Made by a program: the position numbers and the translations under genes. Below the pieces are notes generated by a model. It worked only from the letters and a program-made list of their open reading frames with translations. It was not told the origin of the DNA and did no database searches. Below, in pieces: positions 16,437-27,002 of a stretch of 64,000 nt of DNA; the first letter of the stretch is position 1; each line of letters begins with the position of its first letter. Source of the DNA: Aestuariivivens sediminicola (GTDB lineage Bacteria > Bacteroidota > Bacteroidia > Flavobacteriales > Flavobacteriaceae); contig NZ_JAKMCM010000002.1 in the NCBI RefSeq assembly GCF_022662015.1, forward strand, positions 124,001 through 188,000, in the 5' to 3' direction.

Positions 16437-19133
16437 ATGGCTGAGACAATTAGATTAAATAAAGTATTACGCGAACTAAATATTTCTTTAGACCGTGCCG
16501 TGGAATTTTTGGATTCCCAGGGTGTGGAAATAGAGAAGCGCCCAACCACAAAGATTACTGAAGAGGTCTACAAAATTCTTTCGAATGAATTTGAGACCGA
16601 TGCCAATAAAAAAATGGCATCTCAGGAAGTGAGTGAGGCAAAGCAGAAGGAAAAAGATCTATTGCGAGAGGAACGTGAGCGTGAACTGGAAGAAAAACAT
16701 AAAGAGTTAGCCAAAAAGGATGAGGTTGTTAGAGCTTCGAAGACGCTTTCAGGGCCTAAGCAGGTTGGGAAAATAGATTTGAGTCCAAAAAAGAAGGAAA
16801 CGCCGAAGAAGGATCAATCTGCAGAAAAAACAAGTAAAACAGCTGCCGAAGCGGAGGATAAGAAGGCCGAGTCCAAAAAGTTAGAAAAAGAACCTTCAAA
16901 AGAGGTCTCTGGTAAAGAAAAGACAGAGGAGAAGGCCAAAGAAGAAGTGCCACCTGTTGAGGAAAAAGTAGAAACCAAATATCAGAAGTTATCCGGACCA
17001 AAAATAGCGGGTGATAAAATAGACTTAACGCAGTTTAAAAAACCCAAGAAAAAGAAGGAAGATAAAAAAGACTCAGATAAACAGGATGCCAGGGGTAAAA
17101 AGAAGCGTCGACGCATTAGTAAGGCGGCCAGTCCTTTTGAAAGCAAAGGAGACGGTCAGCGCGGTGACAGATCTGGTAAGTTTAAAGGAAAACAAGGTGG
17201 GCGTCGAAATGTGGTTAAAGAAGAACCCAGTGAAGAGGACGTAAAAAAGCAAGTGCGTGAGACCCTCGAAAAACTTCAGGGGAAGTCTAGCAAAGGGAAA
17301 GGCGCAAAATATCGAAGAGATAAAAGAGAGCAGCACAGGGAGCAATCTCAGCTGGATCAGGAGTTAGAAGCAGCTGAAAGCAAAATTCTTAAGGTTACTG
17401 AATTTGTGACTGCCAGCGAGGTAGCCACAATGATGGATGTTCCGGTGACGCAAATCATATCAGCCTGTATGTCCTTAGGAATGATGGTGACCATGAATCA
17501 ACGATTGGATGCAGAGACCTTGTCGATTGTGGCAGAAGAATTTGGGTATAAAGTGGAGTTTGTAACTGCAGATATTGAGGAGGCGATTGAAGAAGTGGAG
17601 GATAAACCTGAGGATCTCAAACCAAGAGCGCCCATTGTTACCGTAATGGGGCATGTTGACCATGGTAAGACCTCATTACTTGATTATATTCGACAGGAAA
17701 ATGTTATAGCCGGTGAGTCTGGTGGAATTACCCAACACATTGGAGCTTACGGGGTGCAGTTGGAAGATGGTCAGAAAATTGCCTTTTTAGATACACCTGG
17801 TCATGAGGCCTTTACCGCCATGCGAGCGCGTGGTGCCCAAGTAACGGATTTGGCTATTATTGTAGTTGCTGCAGACGACGATATTATGCCTCAGACGAAA
17901 GAGGCTATATCGCATGCCCAGGCTGCCGGTGTTCCTATTGTGTTTGCAATCAATAAAATAGATAAACCGGATGCAAATCCTGACAAAATCAAGGAAGGAT
18001 TAGCCAATATGAATCTGTTGGTTGAGGATTGGGGAGGAAAAATCCAATCGCACGATATTTCTGCCAAGGTGGGAACAGGAGTAAAGGAACTTTTAGAGAA
18101 GGTGTTGTTGGAGGCCGAATTGTTAGAATTAAAGGCCAACCCCAATAAACCGGCTTTAGGAACGGTAGTTGAAGCCTATTTAGATAAAGGACGTGGTTAT
18201 GTTTCTACAATTTTGGTTCAGGCTGGAACCTTACGTGTTGGCGATTACGTATTGGCCGGGCAGCATAGTGGTAAAGTTAAGGCCATGTACGACGAACGAG
18301 GAAAGGATGTTATAGAGGCCGGACCATCGACTCCAGTTTCTATTCTGGGTCTGGACGGAGCGCCACAGGCGGGGGATAAGTTTAACGTTTTTGAAGATGA
18401 GCGTGAAGCCAAACAAATTGCGGCAAAACGTGCCCAATTACAACGTGAACAATCGGTAAGAACACAACGTCATATTACCTTAGATGAGATAGGACGCCGT
18501 ATTGCCTTAGGTGATTTCCAGGAGTTGAATATCATCCTGAAAGGTGATGTTGATGGCTCGGTTGAAGCATTGACAGATTCCTTCCAGAAACTTTCAACGG
18601 AAGAAATTCAGGTGAATATTTTACACAAAGGAGTAGGTGCAATAACCGAAAGCGATGTGTTGTTGGCTTCTGCCTCTGACGCCATCATCGTTGGATTTAA
18701 TGTACGACCGGTCGGTAATGCGAGATCTCTGGCAGACAAGGAAGAAATTGACATTAGAACCTACTCTATTATTTATGATGCCATCAACGATCTCAAGGAT
18801 GCCATGGAAGGTATGTTATCTCCTGAACTCAAAGAAGAGATTACGGGAACTGCCGAAATAAGAGAAACCTTCAAAATTTCAAAAATTGGAACCATTGCCG
18901 GATGTATGGTAACCAATGGAAAGATATTTAGAAATTCGGGTATTCGATTAATTAGGGATGGTGTCGTCGTATTTACAGGTGAATTGACTTCATTGAAACG
19001 TTTTAAAGATGACGTCAAGGAAGTGAGTAAAGGTTATGACTGCGGTATGCAGATAAAAAATTACAACGATATAAAGGAAGGCGATATCATAGAGGCATTC
19101 CGTCAGGTTGAAGTGAAAAAGAAATTGAAATAA
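16437..19133 (+). CDS. infB: Translation initiation factor IF-2
   Basis: An 898-residue GTPase that brings initiator tRNA to the 30S subunit. The N-terminus has an IF2_N-type segment ([21 protein letters not shown]). A long Lys/Glu-rich low-complexity linker runs from about 65 to 305, with repeated LSGPK motifs. A second IF2_N-type region lies at about 318-385. The G domain has G1 GHVDHGKT at 405-412, DTPGHEAF, and [10 protein letters not shown]. Domains II-IV follow, ending in the fMet-tRNA-binding beta barrel. A strong terminator at 19156 closes the rimP-nusA-infB operon. Confidence 0.98.
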   Translation: MAETIRLNKVLRELNISLDRAVEFLDSQGVEIEKRPTTKITEEVYKILSNEFETDANKKMASQEVSEAKQKEKDLLREERERELEEKHKELAKKDEVVRASKTLSGPKQVGKIDLSPKKKETPKKDQSAEKTSKTAAEAEDKKAESKKLEKEPSKEVSGKEKTEEKAKEEVPPVEEKVETKYQKLSGPKIAGDKIDLTQFKKPKKKKEDKKDSDKQDARGKKKRRRISKAASPFESKGDGQRGDRSGKFKGKQGGRRNVVKEEPSEEDVKKQVRETLEKLQGKSSKGKGAKYRRDKREQHREQSQLDQELEAAESKILKVTEFVTASEVATMMDVPVTQIISACMSLGMMVTMNQRLDAETLSIVAEEFGYKVEFVTADIEEAIEEVEDKPEDLKPRAPIVTVMGHVDHGKTSLLDYIRQENVIAGESGGITQHIGAYGVQLEDGQKIAFLDTPGHEAFTAMRARGAQVTDLAIIVVAADDDIMPQTKEAISHAQAAGVPIVFAINKIDKPDANPDKIKEGLANMNLLVEDWGGKIQSHDISAKVGTGVKELLEKVLLEAELLELKANPNKPALGTVVEAYLDKGRGYVSTILVQAGTLRVGDYVLAGQHSGKVKAMYDERGKDVIEAGPSTPVSILGLDGAPQAGDKFNVFEDEREAKQIAAKRAQLQREQSVRTQRHITLDEIGRRIALGDFQELNIILKGDVDGSVEALTDSFQKLSTEEIQVNILHKGVGAITESDVLLASASDAIIVGFNVRPVGNARSLADKEEIDIRTYSIIYDAINDLKDAMEGMLSPELKEEITGTAEIRETFKISKIGTIAGCMVTNGKIFRNSGIRLIRDGVVVFTGELTSLKRFKDDVKEVSKGYDCGMQIKNYNDIKEGDIIEAFRQVEVKKKLK

Positions 19134-19155
19134 ACGCAACCTAGACATAAATTAG

Positions 19156-19195
19156 AAGGTCCTGAAAGTTAAATTATGACAATCAGGACCTTTTT
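19156..19195 (+). terminator. Intrinsic terminator after infB
   Basis: AAGGTCCTGA and TCAGGACCTT form a perfect 10-bp stem around a 17-base loop, followed by TTT. It lies 23 bases after the infB stop. Confidence 0.8.
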
Positions 19196-19325
19196 AAGTT
19201 TATAGCCACCTGATGTTTCATGATTCTGAAGCATCCCTTCAGATGATTTCAAGGCATAGATTTCACCTAGAAAAGGGGATTTGAATTAGGGATAAAATTA
19301 TATGCGACAATGAAGAAACAAGTTC

Positions 19326-19715
19326 TCAGGATTTTTTCTTTGGCTTGAAAATAAAAGAACCGGGAAATTTCTGTTTTATTTGTCTTAAAGCCCGATCAGC
19401 TTCTATTTTAATTCTATAATTGCCGACCCAAATTTTAAAATTAGGAGATTCATATTCCAGACGTGATTTCCAATTTTCAAAAGCCAAATGAAATTCCTTT
19501 TGTGCCTCTTGCGCACCTGTTCTGTCACCCGAATAAATTTGAATTTTGTAATATTCGTTGCTATCCTTGTTCATTTCTTTTTTCAAATCCAACAATTCGG
19601 CAATAGCTCTATCTTGATTTAAAATCACCTGGCCTTCCTGGGCATTGGTGTTGTTCAGAGCGAAAAAACATAAAAGAGTCAGACAGAACGAAGTTTTAAT
19701 AGGAAACAATTTCAT
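19326..19715 (-). CDS. Exported SPOR-domain protein
   Basis: A 129-residue protein with a cleavable-type signal peptide (about 1-25, ending NTNAQEG). The rest is a short charged segment and a C-terminal SPOR-like domain of about 75 residues, beginning YYKIQIYSGDRTGAQEAQ and including FKIWVGNYRIKIEADRALRQIKQKFPGSFIF. SPOR domains bind denuded glycan strands of septal peptidoglycan; here the protein is just the domain with no membrane anchor. It is transcribed divergently from the actA respiratory operon across a 213-bp gap. A cell-division or envelope role is likely but not shown. Confidence 0.85.
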   Translation of the reverse strand: MKLFPIKTSFCLTLLCFFALNNTNAQEGQVILNQDRAIAELLDLKKEMNKDSNEYYKIQIYSGDRTGAQEAQKEFHLAFENWKSRLEYESPNFKIWVGNYRIKIEADRALRQIKQKFPGSFIFKPKKKS

Positions 19716-19838
19716 AGGATAAGATAATTTTTACAAAGGTATACGATAATAATCGAAATGCAGACTTTTTATTATTTAGAAGCTTTCTAAATTAGCAATT
19801 AACAGTTCGCTAACATTTCTAAAATCGACTATATATGT

Positions 19839-19846
19839 TACTTTTG
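19839..19846 (+). promoter_or_regulatory. -7 promoter box for the act-cox operon
   Basis: TACTTTTG matches TAnnTTTG exactly, 90 bases upstream of the preferred actA start. No perfect -33 box is seen at the right distance. This is the only plausible promoter I see before the eight-gene respiratory run. Confidence 0.45.
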
Positions 19847-19928
19847 CGAGAGATTTTTTCAATTGGGTTTTTAGAGCTGATTATTGAAAAAATCGTACCA
19901 AAGTTTAGAAGTTAATTTAACTAAAAAT

Positions 19929-21221
19929 ATGATACAGGTAAATTACCGTAAAATAAGCCATTGCTTACTTCGTTTTGGATTCATTGTTTTATTAGCCTTT
20001 ACAACATCACTTTCAGCCCAAGAAGGGGATCCAGCCAAGGGAAAATCTTTGTTTAATGCCAATTGTGCGGCCTGTCACCAGTTAGATAAGAAGATGACCG
20101 GTCCTGCTTTGCGAAATGTAGAGCAGCGTTTGATGGATGAGCAAGGATTGGATCGGGAGTGGCTTTATGCTTGGATAAGGAATAGTGCTGCAGTTATAAA
20201 ATCCGGAGATGCTTATGCCAACAAAGTGTATAACGAATATGGAGGTGCTGCAATGACTGCCTTTCCACAGCTTACGGATGAAGACCTTAATAATATTTTA
20301 GCCTATACGGCTCAGGAAAAGGCGGCGCCGACTGCCCCTGCAGGTGCGGAGGTGGCTGCTCAGACTACTGCAGCTTCAGGAGGTATTTCAAACGAAATCA
20401 TTCTAGGCGCTATCGCAATTCTCTTCATGTTGCTGGCACTAGGATTGTATCTAGTTAACAAAACACTTCGTCGTTTTGCTGAGGCCCAGAATATTACCTT
20501 ACCGGAAGAAGCGCAAAGAACGCCACTTTGGAAAGCATTTGTTCAAAACCAATTCTTAATGTTGGTGGTTTCTATTTTCTTCTTGTTGGCCAGTGCCTAT
20601 TACGTTTATGGTTATCTCATGCAGATTGGGATAGATCAAGGCTACCAACCAGTACAACCCATTCACTTTTCACATAAAATTCATGCCGGAGATAATGGTA
20701 TAGATTGTAAATATTGTCATTCCTCAGCACGGGTGAGTAAGAGCTCAGGAATACCTTCCTTAAATATATGTATGAATTGTCATAAATCTATTTATGAATA
20801 TAAAGGAGAGACCTCTCCGGAATATTCTAAAGAATTCTATGATGGTGAGATTCAAAAATTATATGCCGCAGCGGGTTGGAGTGATGCCGACCAAAAATAT
20901 ACGGGGGAATCCCAACCTGTAAAATGGGTGCGTATTCATAATTTACCTGACTTTGTTTACTTTAATCACTCCCAGCACGTTTCGGTGGCGGGTGTTGAAT
21001 GTCAAACCTGTCATGGTCCGGTTGAGGAAATGGAAATTCTATATCAGGATGCATCACTTACTATGGGATGGTGTATTAATTGTCACCGAGAGACCAATGT
21101 GAATGTTGCGGATAATGCCTATTATGAAAAGATTCATGAGGAACTTTCGAAAAAATATGGTGTGGAAAATTTAACGGCCGCTCAAATGGGTGGATTGGAA
21201 TGTGGTAAATGCCACTATTAA
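19929..21221 (+). CDS. actA: Alternative complex III subunit A, multihaem cytochrome c
   Basis: A 430-residue protein if started at the ATG at 19929, which places a good signal peptide at 1-30; a TTG at 19884 would add 15 residues. Six CxxCH haem-binding motifs are present: CAACH at 46-50 in an N-terminal monohaem cytochrome domain, then CKYCH, CMNCH, CQTCH, CINCH and CGKCH in the C-terminal part. Two hydrophobic helices (about 150-170 and 205-225) separate the two parts. It passes electrons from the quinol-oxidising complex to cytochrome oxidase in the periplasm. First gene of actABCDEF-cox2-cox1. A Pro/Ala-rich linker joins the monohaem domain to the membrane helix. Confidence 0.93.
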   Translation: MIQVNYRKISHCLLRFGFIVLLAFTTSLSAQEGDPAKGKSLFNANCAACHQLDKKMTGPALRNVEQRLMDEQGLDREWLYAWIRNSAAVIKSGDAYANKVYNEYGGAAMTAFPQLTDEDLNNILAYTAQEKAAPTAPAGAEVAAQTTAASGGISNEIILGAIAILFMLLALGLYLVNKTLRRFAEAQNITLPEEAQRTPLWKAFVQNQFLMLVVSIFFLLASAYYVYGYLMQIGIDQGYQPVQPIHFSHKIHAGDNGIDCKYCHSSARVSKSSGIPSLNICMNCHKSIYEYKGETSPEYSKEFYDGEIQKLYAAAGWSDADQKYTGESQPVKWVRIHNLPDFVYFNHSQHVSVAGVECQTCHGPVEEMEILYQDASLTMGWCINCHRETNVNVADNAYYEKIHEELSKKYGVENLTAAQMGGLECGKCHY

Positions 21222-21298
21222 ATGGTGTCGCTTTGTCTTTTTTTAGAGCGAAGTAAAGGTTCAAGATTAAAAAATAAGAAGTAATTCAATTATATAAT

Positions 21299-24200
21299 AT
21301 GTCATCAAACAAGAAATACTGGAAAAGTGTTGAGGAGCTAAACGAAAATAGTTCTATTGTTGAGGCGCTAAAACAGAATGAGTTTGTAGAAGAAATTCCG
21401 ACCGATGAATTTTTAGGCGATAAATCAACCTTGGAGTCTGCTTCTACAACCAGACGCGATTTCTTAAAATATGTAGGGTTTAGTACTGCTGCTGCTTCGT
21501 TAGCGGCATGTGAAGGTCCCGTAAAAAAGTCGATTCCCTATGTGGTGCAACCTACCGAAATTATTCCGGGTGTTGCTAACTATTACGCAACCACTATTGC
21601 TGATGGATTTGATTTTGCCAGTGTTTTGGTTAAAACACGAGAAGGACGACCCATTAAAATTGAAAACAATACAATGGCCGTTGTCAATGGTCACGCGAAT
21701 GCCAGAGTGAATGCTTCAGTTTTAGGTTTATATGATAGCTTAAGAGTTCAAAGTCCAAAAAAGAATGGTGCGTCTATTTCCTGGAGTCAGTTGGATGATG
21801 AGGTCATTAATGCCTTGACAAAACTCAGTGAAGATGGGAAAGGGATTGTATTATTGACACAAACATTTGCCAGTCCTTCAACGGCAAAATTAATTTCGGA
21901 ATTCAAGGAAAAATATGGTACTGTCAGGCATGTTGTTTACGATGCCGTATCCGAGTCTGCTGCATTAAATGCATATCAGAACACCTACGGTGAGCGTGCT
22001 TTGGCAAATTACGATTTCTCTGAGGCCATGACGATTGTATCGGTTGGTGCCGATTTCCTCGGGGATTGGCAAGGGGGTGGTTTTGATGCCGGATATGCGA
22101 AAAACAGAGTACCGGACCATGGAAAAATGTCAAGACATATCCAGATTGAATCTAATTTATCACTAACAGGAGCCAATGCTGATAAGCGCATTCCAGTAAC
22201 ACCATCGCAGCAAAAGTTAGCCCTTGCTAAATTACATAGCTTAATTACGGGGAGTAATGTGACCGTGGACTTACCGGAAGCCATAGTATCAGCAGTTGAA
22301 AGTGCGGCATCCGAACTGAAGAAAGCAGGTAGCAAAGGCGTTGTGGTGACAGGTATACAGGATACAAATGCCCAAACAGTGGTATTTGAGATCAATGAGG
22401 CCCTGGCAAGTAAGGCTTTTGACCCCAAAACCCCTATAAAGACGAGACAGGGTAACGACAAAGATGTTGCGCAGTTGGTGGCTGATATGAAATCCGGCAA
22501 GGTTGGAGCCCTCATCATGTGCGGTGTCAATCCGGCATATAGTTTGCCGAATGCTGCTGATTTTATTGAAGGCCTGAAGAATGTGAGTTTGTCAGTTGCA
22601 TTTTCAATGAAGGAGGATGAAACGGCTTCTGAAGCACAATATATAGCTGCAGCGCCACATTATCTGGAGTCCTGGGGTGATGTTGAAATGAAGAAAGGCC
22701 ACTATGCATTGATGCAACCTACGATTCGTCCTTTGTTTAATACAAGACAATTCCAGGAGGCCCTTCTAAAATGGATGGGAAATGACACCAGTTATCACGA
22801 TTATATAAAAGGGGCCTGGACGGATTCTATATTAGGTGAGAACTCATTTAAGAAAGCCCTTCACGATGGTGTTTATGTTGGTCAGATGAATTTGGAATCA
22901 GAGGAGTCAGTAGAATCCAATGAATCAGAGGAGCCATCCGAAGAAACCAGTTCAGGAAATGCTGCTCAGGCATTGGCTGCTTCAGTGAGTTCTGCTAACG
23001 GATTAGAACTTACCTTATACACCAAAATCGGAATGGGCGATGGCCAGCAGGCCAATAATCCATGGTTACAAGAATTCCCGGACCCAATTACAAGGACAGC
23101 ATGGGATAACTATTTGACCGTTTCAAAAGCCGATGCTGATGCTTTAGGTCTTGTGAATACCTATGTTGCGAATGGTGCACTTAATAGTAATTATGCTAAG
23201 ATTACCGTCAATGATGTGAGTCTGACAGCACCGGTTATTATTCAGCCTGGTCAAGCCAAGGGATCTGTTGGATTGGCATTTGGTTATGGTAAAACTAAAG
23301 GTTTAAAAGCTGAAATGCAGACCGGTGTCAATGCTTTTATGCTTTATCGCGATTTTAATAATGTGCAGTCGGTTTCAATTGAGCCTGTGGCAGGTGAGCA
23401 TGAGTTTGCATGTGTACAGCTGCACAATACATTGATGGGACGTGGTGATATTGTTAAGGAAACGACTCTGGAAATTTTTAATACAAAAGATAAGGAACAT
23501 TGGAATGCCGTTCCGGTGGTATCCTTAAATCATAAAGAAACACCCGTCACCTCTCCGGAGGTAGATCTATGGGATGAATTTGATCGTTCCATCGGGCATC
23601 ACTTTAATTTATCAATTGACTTGAATGCCTGTACAGGATGTGGAGCCTGCGTTATAGCTTGTCATTCAGAGAATAATGTACCAGTCGTTGGAAAGACTGA
23701 AGTACGTCGCAGTAGAGATATGCATTGGTTGCGCATCGATAGATATTATTCCTCTGAGGATTCATTTGAAGGCGATAATGCCAAAAAAGAGGGTATTTCC
23801 GGTTTAGGAAGCTCCTTAAGTGAGTTCAATGAAATGGAAGGTGCTTCTGAAAACCCACAGGTAGCATTCCAGCCGGTAATGTGTCAGCATTGTAACCATG
23901 CACCATGCGAGACAGTGTGTCCGGTAGCGGCAACCTCACACGGACGTCAGGGTCAGAATCACATGGCCTATAACCGCTGTGTCGGAACGCGATATTGCGC
24001 AAACAACTGCCCTTATAAAGTGCGCCGTTTTAACTGGTTCCTATATAGCAATAACGATGAATTTGATTATCATATGAATGATGATTTAGGACGCATGGTC
24101 TTAAATCCTGATGTTGTGGTGCGTTCCCGTGGGGTAATGGAAAAATGTTCGATGTGTATTCAAAAAACCCAAAAGACCATTTTGGATGCAAAACGCGATG

Positions 24201-24406
24201 GACGGGAAATTAAAGATGGCGAATTTCAGACAGCTTGTTCGGCAGCCTGTGGCAATGGAGCTATGGTGTTTGGAGACATTAACGATAAAGAGAGTCAAGT
24301 TGCAAAACTAAAAGAGGATAACCGTATGTATCACTTGTTAGAACATGTAGGAACGAAGCCTAATGTGATGTATCAGACGAAAGTGAGAAATACGACAGAA
24401 GCATAA
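21299..24406 (+). CDS. actB: Alternative complex III subunit B, molybdopterin-oxidoreductase-like iron-sulfur protein
   Basis: A 1035-residue protein combining a molybdopterin-oxidoreductase-like domain (about 80-740) with a C-terminal ferredoxin-like iron-sulfur domain. The N-terminus has a Tat-type motif TTRRDFLKYVG before a hydrophobic stretch and an AACEGP sequence that could be lipidated, so the protein faces the periplasm. Cluster ligands are visible from Cys778: CTGCGACVIACH, CQHCNHAPCETVCP, CVGTRYCANNCP and CSMCIQKT...CSAACG. In characterised complexes the first domain carries no molybdenum cofactor. A Ser/Glu-rich insert lies at about residues 535-560. It lies 77 bp after actA and 28 bp before actC. 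Confidence 0.95.
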   Translation: MSSNKKYWKSVEELNENSSIVEALKQNEFVEEIPTDEFLGDKSTLESASTTRRDFLKYVGFSTAAASLAACEGPVKKSIPYVVQPTEIIPGVANYYATTIADGFDFASVLVKTREGRPIKIENNTMAVVNGHANARVNASVLGLYDSLRVQSPKKNGASISWSQLDDEVINALTKLSEDGKGIVLLTQTFASPSTAKLISEFKEKYGTVRHVVYDAVSESAALNAYQNTYGERALANYDFSEAMTIVSVGADFLGDWQGGGFDAGYAKNRVPDHGKMSRHIQIESNLSLTGANADKRIPVTPSQQKLALAKLHSLITGSNVTVDLPEAIVSAVESAASELKKAGSKGVVVTGIQDTNAQTVVFEINEALASKAFDPKTPIKTRQGNDKDVAQLVADMKSGKVGALIMCGVNPAYSLPNAADFIEGLKNVSLSVAFSMKEDETASEAQYIAAAPHYLESWGDVEMKKGHYALMQPTIRPLFNTRQFQEALLKWMGNDTSYHDYIKGAWTDSILGENSFKKALHDGVYVGQMNLESEESVESNESEEPSEETSSGNAAQALAASVSSANGLELTLYTKIGMGDGQQANNPWLQEFPDPITRTAWDNYLTVSKADADALGLVNTYVANGALNSNYAKITVNDVSLTAPVIIQPGQAKGSVGLAFGYGKTKGLKAEMQTGVNAFMLYRDFNNVQSVSIEPVAGEHEFACVQLHNTLMGRGDIVKETTLEIFNTKDKEHWNAVPVVSLNHKETPVTSPEVDLWDEFDRSIGHHFNLSIDLNACTGCGACVIACHSENNVPVVGKTEVRRSRDMHWLRIDRYYSSEDSFEGDNAKKEGISGLGSSLSEFNEMEGASENPQVAFQPVMCQHCNHAPCETVCPVAATSHGRQGQNHMAYNRCVGTRYCANNCPYKVRRFNWFLYSNNDEFDYHMNDDLGRMVLNPDVVVRSRGVMEKCSMCIQKTQKTILDAKRDGREIKDGEFQTACSAACGNGAMVFGDINDKESQVAKLKEDNRMYHLLEHVGTKPNVMYQTKVRNTTEA

Positions 24407-24434
24407 ATCTAATTAAAGAATCAATTATATAATT

Positions 24435-25883
24435 ATGGCGTCTCATTACGAAGCACCTATTAGAAGACCTTTAGTTGCAGGAGAAAAATCATACCACGAT
24501 GTGACTGTGGATGTGGCAAAACCTGTAGAAGGAAAAGCGAATAAACATTGGTGGATAGTTTTTGGCATTTCACTGGCAGCTTTTCTTTGGGGAATTGGAT
24601 GTATCATTTATACGATATCTACAGGTATTGGAACTTGGGGTTTAAATAAAACCGTCGGCTGGGCTTGGGATATAACAAACTTTGTCTGGTGGGTGGGTAT
24701 TGGTCATGCAGGTACGCTTATTTCTGCCGTACTCTTGTTATTCCGTCAGAAATGGAGAATGGCGATTAACCGCTCTGCAGAGGCAATGACCATCTTCTCG
24801 GTAATACAAGCAGGTTTGTTCCCAATCATTCACATGGGTCGTCCATGGTTAGGCTATTGGGTGTTACCTATTCCAAACCAATTTGGATCGCTTTGGGTAA
24901 ATTTCAATTCACCTCTCCTTTGGGACGTATTTGCCATCTCAACTTATTTATCGGTATCACTTGTATTTTGGTGGACCGGACTTTTGCCAGATTTTGCAAT
25001 GATTCGCGATAGAGCTGTAAAACCTTTTCAAAAGAAAATATATTCACTCCTCAGTTTTGGGTGGTCCGGACGGGCGAAGGATTGGCAGCGATTTGAAGAG
25101 GTATCCTTAGTGCTTGCGGGATTAGCGACACCTTTGGTACTTTCGGTTCATACGATTGTATCCTTTGACTTTGCCACCTCTGTAATCCCTGGTTGGCACA
25201 CCACGATCTTTCCTCCTTATTTTGTTGCTGGTGCGGTATTCTCGGGGTTTGCCATGGTAAACACCTTGTTGATCATTATGCGTAAAGTTTGCGATCTTGA
25301 AGATTACATAACCGTTCAGCATATCGAATTGATGAACATCGTTATTATGATTACAGGATCTATTGTCGGTGTGGCCTATATTACGGAATTATTCATTGCC
25401 TGGTATTCGGGTGTGGAGTATGAGCAATATGCTTTTCTAAACAGGGCAACAGGACCTTATTGGTGGGCGTATTGGGCCATGATGACCTGCAACGTGTTCT
25501 CTCCGCAGTTCATGTGGTTTAAGAAATTAAGAACCAGTATCATGTTCTCATTTATAATTTCCATTGTTGTAAATATTGGTATGTGGTTTGAGCGTTTTGT
25601 CATCATTGTGACGTCCTTGCACAGAGATTATTTACCCTCTTCCTGGACCATGTTTTCACCAACTTTTGTAGATATAGGTATTTTTATTGGAACTATAGGA
25701 TTTTTCTTTTTATTGTTCCTGTTGTATTCTAGAACATTCCCTGTAATTGCTCAGGCTGAGGTAAAGACCATTTTAAAATCCTCGGGCGAACGCTATAAAA
25801 AATTGAGGGAAGCAGGTAAGAGCCTTGTGGGCGCCGGAGCAGATGAAAGAACTTCTGGAAGTAATAACCAAACAAAAAATTAA
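24435..25883 (+). CDS. actC: Alternative complex III subunit C, NrfD/PsrC-like membrane protein
   Basis: A 482-residue polytopic protein of the NrfD/PsrC family with about ten hydrophobic helices from residue 35 to 440, starting at WWIVFGISLAAFLWGIGC. It is the main quinol-oxidising membrane subunit of the complex. Typical features are GIGHAGTLISAVLLLFRQKWR and HMGRPWLGYW. The C-terminal tail (about 450-482) is charged and cytosolic. The gene sits between the iron-sulfur subunit and actD (8 bp gap). actC and actF are homologous and pack around the complex in known structures. Confidence 0.95.
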   Translation: MASHYEAPIRRPLVAGEKSYHDVTVDVAKPVEGKANKHWWIVFGISLAAFLWGIGCIIYTISTGIGTWGLNKTVGWAWDITNFVWWVGIGHAGTLISAVLLLFRQKWRMAINRSAEAMTIFSVIQAGLFPIIHMGRPWLGYWVLPIPNQFGSLWVNFNSPLLWDVFAISTYLSVSLVFWWTGLLPDFAMIRDRAVKPFQKKIYSLLSFGWSGRAKDWQRFEEVSLVLAGLATPLVLSVHTIVSFDFATSVIPGWHTTIFPPYFVAGAVFSGFAMVNTLLIIMRKVCDLEDYITVQHIELMNIVIMITGSIVGVAYITELFIAWYSGVEYEQYAFLNRATGPYWWAYWAMMTCNVFSPQFMWFKKLRTSIMFSFIISIVVNIGMWFERFVIIVTSLHRDYLPSSWTMFSPTFVDIGIFIGTIGFFFLLFLLYSRTFPVIAQAEVKTILKSSGERYKKLREAGKSLVGAGADERTSGSNNQTKN

Positions 25884-25891
25884 GGCAGTAT

Positions 25892-26422
25892 ATGGAAGCT
25901 TCAAAAGTAATACACGCTATTTATACGGATGACGATATCTTGATGTCTGCCGTGAAAAAGGTTAAGGCAGAGCGACACCATATTGAAGAAATATACACAC
26001 CATTTCCAGTTCATGGATTGGATAAAGCTATGGGTTTGGCACCAACTCGAATTGCCATAACATCATTTATGTATGGTCTTGTGGGATTAACTGTAGCTAT
26101 CGTCATGATGAATTATATTATGATTGATGACTGGCCACAAAACATTGGAGGTAAACCAAGTTTTAGTTATTTGGAGAACATGCCGGCTTTTGTACCCATT
26201 ATGTTTGAATTAACGGTATTTTTTGCTGCCCACTTAATGGTTATCACCTTTTATCTGCGCAGTAAAATGTGGCCCTTTAAAAAAGCTGAAAATCCTGATC
26301 CAAGAACGACTGACGATCATTTCTTGATGGAGGTTGCGGTGCATGGAAATGAAAAAGACCTTACAGATCTGCTGAAGAAAACAGGAGCTGTAGAAATAAA
26401 TTTAATTGATAAAGCGCATTAA
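25892..26422 (+). CDS. actD: Alternative complex III subunit D (DUF3341)
   Basis: A 176-residue DUF3341 protein. An N-terminal soluble domain of about 55 residues contains the EEIYTPFPVHGLDKAMG motif, followed by two transmembrane helices (about 60-80 and 98-118) joined by a short loop (DDWPQNIGGKPSFSYLENMPAFVP). A soluble C-terminal domain ends the protein. It is a non-haem structural subunit bridging the membrane modules. It lies 8 bp before actE. The length is typical. Confidence 0.93.
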   Translation: MEASKVIHAIYTDDDILMSAVKKVKAERHHIEEIYTPFPVHGLDKAMGLAPTRIAITSFMYGLVGLTVAIVMMNYIMIDDWPQNIGGKPSFSYLENMPAFVPIMFELTVFFAAHLMVITFYLRSKMWPFKKAENPDPRTTDDHFLMEVAVHGNEKDLTDLLKKTGAVEINLIDKAH

Positions 26423-26430
26423 TAAGACAG

Positions 26431-26982
26431 ATGAGAAGCTTAATTAACATATTAGCAATAACAGTCATTTTAACGGCTGTATCGTGTAAAAAAGATACTG
26501 CACCAAATTATCAGTTCATGCCCAATATGTATGAGCCGGTAGGTTATGAAACTTACGGTGAAGCTGCTTTTCGAAATGGTATTGAGGCGCAACTGCCTGC
26601 TCAGGGATCGGTGCCTCGAGGACATATGCCTTTCGAAATTGAAAATTCAACTGAGGGTTATGACCTGGCCAAGGCAACTCTATCAAACCCCTTGGATTCA
26701 ACTCAAGTAGATTTGGCACGGGGAAAAGAACTTTATGATATCTATTGTGGTATTTGTCATGGAAATAAAGGCGATGGGCAAGGGAACCTGGTCAAGCGTG
26801 AAAAAATATTGGGGATTCCCAGTTATGACGACGCCGGGCGTGCTATTAATGAGGGAAGTACATACCATGTGATTTATTATGGTAAGAATGCCATGGGGAG
26901 TTACGCCAATCAGTTGAATGAAGAAGAGCGTTGGCAAGTTGTATCCTACGTCATGAAGTTGAAAGCAGATTTAGAAAAGTAA
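26431..26982 (+). CDS. actE: Alternative complex III subunit E, monohaem cytochrome c lipoprotein
   Basis: A 183-residue protein with a lipoprotein signal (AVSC, Cys19) and one haem motif, CGICH, at 106-110. The likely distal Met ligand is near KNAMGSYANQL. The N-terminal region MPNMYEPVGYETYGEA is typical of ActE. It is anchored to the periplasmic face and thought to hand electrons on from the complex. It lies 8 bp after actD and 20 bp before actF. Confidence 0.93.
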   Translation: MRSLINILAITVILTAVSCKKDTAPNYQFMPNMYEPVGYETYGEAAFRNGIEAQLPAQGSVPRGHMPFEIENSTEGYDLAKATLSNPLDSTQVDLARGKELYDIYCGICHGNKGDGQGNLVKREKILGIPSYDDAGRAINEGSTYHVIYYGKNAMGSYANQLNEEERWQVVSYVMKLKADLEK

Positions 26983-27002
26983 GAAGATAAGATTATTTAG
27001 AT

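Noticed and set aside
22009..22530. Minus-strand open frame of 173 codons inside actB
   Set aside because: It is antisense to conserved actB coding sequence and has Ser/Ala/Leu-rich composition typical of a shadow frame.
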